Under the pieces are notes generated by a model. It searched no databases, was not told the origin of the DNA, and saw only the letters and a program-made list of their open reading frames with translations. The position numbers were made by a program, and so were the translations under genes. From Pirellulales bacterium (GTDB lineage: Bacteria; Planctomycetota; Planctomycetia; Pirellulales; JAICIG01), in contig DATLUO010000167.1 of the NCBI GenBank assembly GCA_035533075.1, forward strand, positions 1 to 41,293: a stretch of 41,293 nucleotides of DNA. The letters run 5' to 3'. Below are positions 35,691 to 41,293 of this stretch, piece after piece. The first letter of the stretch is position 1; every line of letters starts with the position of its first letter.

Positions 35691-36989
35691 CTATTGCCGC
35701 CCGGCCGCGATGTCGTAGCAGAGAATGTGGTCTTGCTCGCGTAGGAAGAGCTTGCCGCCGGCGATCACCGGATGGGCCCAGCTCGGCCGTTCGCCGCTGC
35801 CGGGCACGGTAAATGAGCCGACTTCCTCGTACTGCTCCGAATCGGCTTTCACCAGCGACATCTGGCCGTTGGCGAAGTGAATGTAGAGGCAACCGTCGGC
35901 GGCGGCGATGGCGGCCGAGCCTTGCCCCGATCCGCGCTGCTGCGGCCACTTGTTGTCGCCGGTCATCAACTCGGCGCAGAACAGAGCGTTGGAATCTTCC
36001 TTGCCGCCGTAGAGATAATCGCCCACGAGCACCACGCCGCCGTGCTTACTGCCCAAGTCCTTCTTGAGCGGATAGACCTCTTCGACTTTGACCTCTTCAT
36101 CCGCTTGCGGCACCTGCCGCAACAGCGCGCCGCCGCGGCCGTAGCCGGCCGTAAAGAACACCAGGTCGTCGCGCGCGATCGGCGTGGGAATGACCGCGGT
36201 CGTCTTTTCGATGTCGTAGGTCCAAAGCAGCTTGCCGTCGTTGGCCCGAACTCCCAAAGGTCCGCTGGCCGTCGTCTGCACGTAGACCGGCGTGGAACCG
36301 ATTTTCGAGGGCACGATCGAGGCGTGTCCCGCGCCGCGGTCGCCGGGCCGCGAGGTCTTCCAGATCAACTCGCCGTTGGTCTTGTTCAGCGCGACCATCG
36401 TCGCCGTCTCGCCGCCGGGCGTGCAGATCAGCCGGTCGCCGTCGATGAGCACCGACTCGCTGTAGCCCCAACCGTCGCCCTTTTTGCCGCCGAAGTCCTT
36501 CTGCATGTTTTTCCGCCAATGTTCGCTGCCCGACGCGGCGTCGCAACAGACCAATTCGCCTTGCGCGGTCAGGGCAAAGACGCGGTTGCCGTCGACAGTG
36601 GGAGTCGATCGGGAGCTTTGCCAGTTCGGCTGGCCCTTGTCCCAGGGGGCGCCGGTCTTCCGTTGCCAGAGCGGCTTGCCCGTGGCTCGGTCGAAGGCCA
36701 GCAGGTATTCGTCCTCGTCGGCGGCAATCGAAGTCGTATCGCCGAGCGTGTAGATGCGGTCGCCCACGACGGCCAGACTGGCGTATCCGCGGCCGGTTCC
36801 CGCCACGTCCCAGACCAGCGGCGGCCCGCCGTCGGGCCACTTCTGCAACAGCCCGGTTTCGGTCGAAACGGCGCTGCGGTCGGGGCCGCGAAACGACGGC
36901 CAGTCGCGGGCAAGAGCGACCGTCAGTGTGCCAATCAAGGCAGTCGAGACGCAGAAGAAGAGGATCACGTGAAAGCGGAAGACACGCAT
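35691..36989 (-). CDS. exported PQQ-like beta-propeller repeat protein
   Basis: 432-aa protein with an N-terminal signal peptide (hydrophobic residues 6-27, cleavage likely after ALA27) followed by [14 protein letters not shown], the usual opening of planctomycete PQQ-binding-like propeller proteins. Repeating blades show [64 protein letters not shown] and [12 protein letters not shown]. They resemble WD/PQQ blade motifs (GxxxWxx). Whether it binds PQQ or acts as an assembly scaffold in the cell envelope is unknown. It heads the operon with the exonuclease and cupin genes. The ribosome site is weak. Confidence 0.88.
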   Translation of the reverse strand: MRVFRFHVILFFCVSTALIGTLTVALARDWPSFRGPDRSAVSTETGLLQKWPDGGPPLVWDVAGTGRGYASLAVVGDRIYTLGDTTSIAADEDEYLLAFDRATGKPLWQRKTGAPWDKGQPNWQSSRSTPTVDGNRVFALTAQGELVCCDAASGSEHWRKNMQKDFGGKKGDGWGYSESVLIDGDRLICTPGGETATMVALNKTNGELIWKTSRPGDRGAGHASIVPSKIGSTPVYVQTTASGPLGVRANDGKLLWTYDIEKTTAVIPTPIARDDLVFFTAGYGRGGALLRQVPQADEEVKVEEVYPLKKDLGSKHGGVVLVGDYLYGGKEDSNALFCAELMTGDNKWPQQRGSGQGSAAIAAADGCLYIHFANGQMSLVKADSEQYEEVGSFTVPGSGERPSWAHPVIAGGKLFLREQDHILCYDIAAGRQ

Positions 36990-37117
36990 AGGGGTACTCG
37001 TAGAGCGGGGTAGAGCCTGTTGGGGTGGTTGGCCTGACGGTGGGATCGCCTGACCGGTGGGAGCCGGACAGTGCGACGGCTCTATTTTCCCGGCTTTCGA
37101 TGGTTTTGCAAGTCAAA

Positions 37118-37230
37118 GGGTTCAGGGTTCAGGGTTCAGGGTTCAGGAATACTTGGATTGACCTTGCCTGACGCCTGACGCCTCAAATCGGTGGGCCTGC
37201 GCTCGCTAGCTCGCTTGCCCCACCTTACGG
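37118..37230. repeat. heptamer array GGGTTCA, CCTGACG doublet and palindromic repeat
   Basis: Four units of GGGTTCA at 37118-37145, then CCTGACG twice at 37167-37180, then a copy of the dispersed palindrome at 37189-37230. All lie in the 250-bp spacer between the PQQ-like and SGNH genes. Confidence 0.85.
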
Positions 37231-37240
37231 CCCCAACGGA

Positions 37241-38689
37241 TTACAGCAGATTCCTTTGGCTTGCCGCCTGGCTGGAGGAACCCGCCATGATGGCCTGTAG
37301 ATAGGGGTTCATCGTCTGCGCCCAGACCTCGTAGCCCGCCGCGTTCGGATGCACGAGGTACTGCTGGAAGAGCGCGGCGTTGATGGTCCCATCGGCGCGG
37401 GTGAAGGCGGGACCCATGTCGAGATAGAAAACGTTCTGGCCGTCGGCCAGTTGCTGAATCAACTGATTGGTGGCAGTGATTTCCTGGCGGAACGAGCTGT
37501 CGGGCGACGTTTCCAGGGCCGGCAAGATGCCCAGCACCAGGATCATCGTGTCCGGCAGCATGTCGCGCAGCGTCGCGACAATCGACGCCACGCCGGTGGC
37601 CACGTCTTGCGGACTGTCGCCGAACGCCAGATTGTTGATGCCGATCATCAGGACGACGACTTTGGGAGAGTTCTCGCCCAAGTTGCCGTGCTCGATCCGC
37701 CAGAGCACGTTCTCCGTTCGGTCGCCGCCGACGCCCGCGTTAAGCGCGTTCAGGCCGGCGTAGTTCTGCGCCCAGACGGTCGCGCCCGCGTTCTGCCAAT
37801 AGGCGGTGATCGAGTCGCCGAGGAACACGACCTGCGAATTGTCCTTTGCGGCATGGGCGTCGATGTTGGCGTTTTCGCTCTGCCACAACGAAGTGGGCAC
37901 CGGTTCGGGCACGACCGTGGGCGGCACCCCGGTTTTCTGTTGGTAGTACTGGTTCGCGTCCATCAATTGCATCACCAGCGATTCGTCGGTCGTCTGTCCG
38001 GCGCCAAGTTGCGCCGCCCAATAGCTCACGCTGGCGTCGTCGGGCGTCGCGCCCCAGTAATGGAGGTAGTCGTTTCGCACGACCTGGTCTTCGCGCTCCG
38101 TGCTGTCGGCCAGTTCGAGCGCCAGAGCACTGCGCGAAACGCCGGAGGTGAGCTGGTTTGTCGCCCATTGCAGGCCGCCGGCATCGACGGGCCGGCCCAG
38201 CAGCGCTTGATAGGCCGCGCCGATCCAGGCCGCGTCGTTGCCGCCGGCGCGAGCATAGAACTCGTCGCTGCCGACCAGCGCAGCGGCCAAATCCTCATCA
38301 CGCAGCCCCGCGTGCAGCTCGTCGATCCAGAAATTGAGGCTGGCGCTGTCCACCGTCCGGCCCAGATACTGCTGGTAGGCCGCGGTCACCAGATGGGAGG
38401 CGTATTCGTTACTGTCGACAACCACCGCGGGAAGCCAGTCGCGGGCCTGCCCGGCATTCAATTGCTGAACGGCGCCGTTCAGCGCCGCGGAGTCGGCCGG
38501 CCGTCCCAGGGCGTCCTGATAAGCCGCATTGACGAATGCGGCGTTGTAAGGCGTGGCGTCGAGAACGACGGGGGCCTGCGAGGACAGGACTTCGCGCGGT
38601 TCCAGGGCTTCGAAGCGTTGGCCCGCGCACAGGGGCCGCCGCGCGTTTTGGCCGAAGCAACTCCGTTTGCCGCGTTGCGATGTGGGCAA
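37241..38689 (-). CDS. secreted DUF4214 plus SGNH/GDSL hydrolase
   Basis: 482 aa from TTG 38689, supported by GGAAGG 9 nt upstream. The N-terminal Arg-rich segment leads to FEALEPREVLSS (residues 26-37), the LEPR-XLL motif of planctomycete secreted proteins. Residues about 50-240 hold four DUF4214 repeats (YQDALGRPADSAALN, YQQYLGRTVDSASLNFW, YQALLGRPVDAGGLQW, DYLHYWGATPDDASVSYW). The C-terminal SGNH hydrolase has block I FLGDSITAYW (Ser293), block II AGVGGDRTENVLWRIEHG, block III MIGINNLAF and block V YLVHPNAAGYEVW (His447). The Asp normally three residues before that His is Tyr444. It probably acts as an esterase on surface glycans or lipids outside the cell. Confidence 0.9.
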   Translation of the reverse strand: MPTSQRGKRSCFGQNARRPLCAGQRFEALEPREVLSSQAPVVLDATPYNAAFVNAAYQDALGRPADSAALNGAVQQLNAGQARDWLPAVVVDSNEYASHLVTAAYQQYLGRTVDSASLNFWIDELHAGLRDEDLAAALVGSDEFYARAGGNDAAWIGAAYQALLGRPVDAGGLQWATNQLTSGVSRSALALELADSTEREDQVVRNDYLHYWGATPDDASVSYWAAQLGAGQTTDESLVMQLMDANQYYQQKTGVPPTVVPEPVPTSLWQSENANIDAHAAKDNSQVVFLGDSITAYWQNAGATVWAQNYAGLNALNAGVGGDRTENVLWRIEHGNLGENSPKVVVLMIGINNLAFGDSPQDVATGVASIVATLRDMLPDTMILVLGILPALETSPDSSFRQEITATNQLIQQLADGQNVFYLDMGPAFTRADGTINAALFQQYLVHPNAAGYEVWAQTMNPYLQAIMAGSSSQAASQRNLL

Positions 38690-38850
38690 AGTTTTTCACC
38701 TTCCACAAAGGGTTGTGCGATGGCGACCGCATGCTAACGATCGGCCAGCGGCGCCGACATTCTTGGAACATCGAGCGTAGCGGCCAATCGTGCCGAGGTT
38801 GGCGAAAGTAACGATCGGGGCAAGAGTGCTAGTCATACGGGCCGATTGCC

Positions 38851-38895
38851 CGTAAGGTGGGGCAAGCCAGCTTGCGAGCGGCGGCCCACCTTACG
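38851..38895. repeat. dispersed palindromic repeat, divergent spacer copy
   Basis: CGTAAGGTGGGGCAAGCCAG at the start and GCGGCCCACCTTACG at the end form an imperfect long stem, in the 278-bp divergent region between the SGNH hydrolase and MATE genes. Confidence 0.7.
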
Positions 38896-38967
38896 ACTGC
38901 GGCATAAAACCGGGATAACGTCCAGAACGCCAGAAGCGAATGAACCCTCAGTCTCACGAGTGACCTG

Positions 38968-40386
38968 GTGCTGAAACGGGTGGACAATTGGTGGCGACGG
39001 CCGGGCGGATTTCGCGAAACGCTGGCGGTCGCGCTGCCGCTGATCGCCTCGACCGTTTCCTGGACCATCATGATCTTCACCGACCGGGTGTTTCTGGCCT
39101 GGCACTCGCACGATGCGGTGGCCGCGGCCCTGCCCGCCGGCAACATCGCCTTCACGCTGATCTGTTTTCCACTGGGCATCGCGTCCTACGTGAATACCTT
39201 CGTGGCCCAATACCATGGGGCCGGCCGGCCGCGGCGGATCGGCCCCGCCGTCTGGCAGGCCCTGTTCATCGGGCTGGTCACCGCGCCCCTGGCGATGGCC
39301 ACCATTCCGCTGGCGCCGAAGATTTTCGCGGCGATGGGGCACGATCCGCACGTGGCCCGCTATGAGGTCGAATACTACCAGGCCCTTTGTTGGGGCGAAT
39401 CGACGCTGGTGCTCGTCGCCGCGCTATCGGCGTTCTTCACCGGCCGTGGATGCATGCGCACGGTGATGGTCGTCGATTCCAGCGCCGCCGCACTGAACAT
39501 CCTGCTCGATTATCTGTGGATCTTCGGCCATGCCGGCTTTCCGGCCTTGGGACCGGCCGGCGCCGCCTGGGCCACGACCGTGGCCACCTGGCTGCGGCTG
39601 GCCACGTATCTGGTCCTGTGGTGGCGACCGCCGTTGCGACGGACATTCCATACCTTATCGGGCTGGCGCTTCGACCGCGAACTGTTCGGCCGCTTGATTT
39701 GGTTCGGCTTCCCCAACGGCCTGCAATATCTGTTCGAGATGGGGGCGTTCAGTGTGTTTCTGGTGCTGGTCGGGCAAATGGGCAAACGGGAACTGGCCGC
39801 CTCCAACCTGTCGTTCAACCTGAATTCCTTCGCCTTCATGCCGATTCTGGGCATCGGGCTGGCGGCCAGCACGCTCGTCGGCCAGCACCTGGGCGAAGAC
39901 CGCCCCAAGCTGGCCGAGCGTTCTACCTGGTCGGCCTTCACGTTGGGAGGCGGCCTGATGGCGGTGGTCGCCAGCTTGTACCTGTTCGCGCCTGACTGGC
40001 TGCTGTACGCCTACAGCATCAACAGCGACCCGGCCGAGTTCGCCGAGCTACAGAGCCTGGCGGAGGTGTTGCTGCGGTTCGTCGCGTTCTATTGCCTGTT
40101 CGACGCCATGAACATTATTTTCTCCGGTGCGTTGAAGGGGGCCGGCGACACGGGCTTTGTGCTGGTGACGACGCTCTCGATTTCGCTGGTGGTCGCCGCC
40201 GCCACTTGGATCGGCGTGAAGTGGTTCGACTTGGGCCTCTACTGGTGTTGGAGTGTGGTCAGCGCGTGGGTCTTTCTGCTTGGCGTTGTCTTCTTGTTGC
40301 GGTTCCTCTATGGGCCGTGGCGCGGCATGCGCGTGATCGAGAAAGCAAACGACGCTGAACTGGTGGAGGCGGCCAACGTCGGGTGA
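38968..40386 (+). CDS. MATE-family efflux transporter
   Basis: 472-aa inner membrane protein with about 12 hydrophobic helices, the size of NorM-type multidrug and toxin extrusion transporters, which use H+ or Na+ gradients. Early helices read ALPLIASTVSWTIMIFTDRV FLAW; later PALGPAGAAWATTVATWLR, FPNGLQYLFEMGAFSVFLVL, GIGLAASTLVGQHLGED and FSGALKGAGDTGFV match the duplicated MatE fold. Start GTG 38968 gives LKRVDNWWRRPGGFRETLAV, a short cytoplasmic start typical of the family. Substrate unknown. The stop overlaps a GATTTTG heptamer array. Confidence 0.93.
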   Translation: MLKRVDNWWRRPGGFRETLAVALPLIASTVSWTIMIFTDRVFLAWHSHDAVAAALPAGNIAFTLICFPLGIASYVNTFVAQYHGAGRPRRIGPAVWQALFIGLVTAPLAMATIPLAPKIFAAMGHDPHVARYEVEYYQALCWGESTLVLVAALSAFFTGRGCMRTVMVVDSSAAALNILLDYLWIFGHAGFPALGPAGAAWATTVATWLRLATYLVLWWRPPLRRTFHTLSGWRFDRELFGRLIWFGFPNGLQYLFEMGAFSVFLVLVGQMGKRELAASNLSFNLNSFAFMPILGIGLAASTLVGQHLGEDRPKLAERSTWSAFTLGGGLMAVVASLYLFAPDWLLYAYSINSDPAEFAELQSLAEVLLRFVAFYCLFDAMNIIFSGALKGAGDTGFVLVTTLSISLVVAAATWIGVKWFDLGLYWCWSVVSAWVFLLGVVFLLRFLYGPWRGMRVIEKANDAELVEAANVG

Positions 40387-40412
40387 TTTTGGATTTTCGA
40401 TTTTGGATTTTG
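40385..40412. repeat. heptamer array GATTTTG
   Basis: Four 7-bp units (GATTTTG, GATTTTC, GATTTTG, GATTTTG), directly at the MATE gene stop. Confidence 0.85.
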
Positions 40413-40627
40413 GATTGCCAGTTCCGGCGGGCCGTCGGAGGAGTTGGCTCCGCAACTTCACGATCGGCTCAATCGTGACGTTTCACATCGAGCGGCGGAT
40501 GCCCACGAGCAACGGCGGGCGAGCGGTGATTCGCCCGGAGTTGCTTCGCGCAGCGTAAGGCGGGTAGAGTATCGGTGTCGTGCTTCGCCTGTGCTTCGCC
40601 TTTGCACAACCATCAGGGACCGTTGCC

Positions 40628-41293
40628 ATGAATCGACTGCGCTTGGCCACTTCCGTCAGAGGCGTGCTGCTGCTGTCGGCCTACCTTGGTATCTGCGGAG
40701 GGGCGTCACGCGGCGAGGAGCCGGCGGAGACGCCGCCGACCGACGCGGAGAAAACTCATCTCCGCGCGGCTGAGAAGCACGTGCGTGGGCTGGAGCTGCG
40801 ACGTCGCGATGCGATCGGCTTGATCGACCGGCCGCTGTCGTCGTTTGGCGATCCGGCGCGAATGCACCAGCGCGGCTCGTTCTGGGCCTGGGGGCGAACC
40901 GGCCGTCCCGCCGTATTTCTGGAGCTGTGGCAGGACGCCGATCAGCCCGAACTTTGGCGCCACTCGGTTACGCTCAGCTCGGCTGAGCGATTATCGCTGA
41001 ATGCCGGGCCTTCGGGACGCTGGACGCCTCCGCCAGCGCCGCTGGAAACGCCGCTCATCGCCGATGGCCCCGCGCCCGCGAAAGAAGAAATAGCGCGGCT
41101 GCGGCAGGCCAAACAGCAGGCGCGCCGCTTTACGGCGCACGAATTCTGGGATCCGGACAACTCGCGCTTCGAGCTTCGGCTGTTGACCCAACCCGTGCAT
41201 CGCTACAGCGACGCTAAGATGCGCCTGCAAGACGCGGCCGTCTTCATCCTGGCCCACGGCACGAATCCGGAGGTGGTGTTATTGATCGAGGCG
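40628..41293 (+). CDS. exported conserved planctomycete protein, 3' end beyond window
   Basis: Open from ATG 40628 to the window edge, at least 222 codons. The N-terminus is a short signal-like stretch (LRLATSVRGVLLLSAYLGIC) followed by a charged region. It then reads SSFGDPARMHQRGSFWAWGR, PAVFLELWQDADQPELWRHS and FWDPDNSRFELRLLTQPVHR, ending in the window at AVFILAHGTNPEVVLLIEA. This matches, as I recall, a conserved planctomycete exported protein of unknown function. CAGGGA lies about 8 nt before the ATG. Shorter frames in the other direction here are shadows. Confidence 0.8.
   Translation, partial: MNRLRLATSVRGVLLLSAYLGICGGASRGEEPAETPPTDAEKTHLRAAEKHVRGLELRRRDAIGLIDRPLSSFGDPARMHQRGSFWAWGRTGRPAVFLELWQDADQPELWRHSVTLSSAERLSLNAGPSGRWTPPPAPLETPLIADGPAPAKEEIARLRQAKQQARRFTAHEFWDPDNSRFELRLLTQPVHRYSDAKMRLQDAAVFILAHGTNPEVVLLIEA

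Noticed and set aside
37349..38737. 462-aa plus-strand frame opposite the SGNH hydrolase
   Set aside because: The SGNH and DUF4214 motifs are on the other strand.

Overview
The window looks like a chromosomal piece of a high-GC planctomycete, most likely in or near the Pirellulales. The evidence is mixed: LEPR/LEDR-type N-terminal motifs on secreted proteins, DUF4214 domains, a PQQ-like protein opening with DWPSFRGP, a CPFC exported protein, weak Shine-Dalgarno use at many genes, frequent TTG/GTG starts, and many copies of a GC-rich imperfect palindrome between genes. No tRNA, rRNA or CRISPR array was seen.

Layout. 1-8.3 kb is mostly housekeeping or conserved: aspS (minus, cut by the left edge), cutA, a two-gene unit of a 200-aa conserved protein and a zinc-ribbon membrane protein, a four-S1-domain RNA-binding protein, a 70-aa repeat protein overlapping a BaiN/HI0933-type flavoprotein, and an exported CPFC protein. 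8.3-9.9 kb is rhamnulokinase. 10.1-23.9 kb is one giant minus-strand gene (about 4,570 aa) with about 40 tandem Ig-like repeats, a PKD-like domain and DUF4214 repeats. A 215-bp palindrome separates it from rhaB. At 24.3 kb is a soluble Ser/Thr kinase.

25.2-34.6 kb is the most interesting part: a minus-strand type VI secretion (T6SS) cargo island. In transcription order it holds vgrG, a polymorphic-toxin-24-like toxin, a probable immunity protein, two accessory proteins, a PAAR tip protein, a 231-aa protein, a 345-aa candidate membrane effector, a barnase-type RNase with a barstar immunity protein, and a Tat-signal protein of a planctomycete family. The 5' segment of that last gene (leader region plus Tat signal) recurs as two broken copies just upstream of the 345-aa gene and of the RNase gene, so the island seems to grow or shuffle through these copies. 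No T6SS sheath or baseplate genes are in the window.

34.7-41.3 kb holds a PQQ-like protein, DEDDh exonuclease and cupin operon, a secreted DUF4214-SGNH hydrolase, a MATE transporter and the start of a conserved exported protein cut by the right edge. Three arrays of seven-base repeats (AGGCTTT, GGGTTCA and GATTTTG types) lie between genes.
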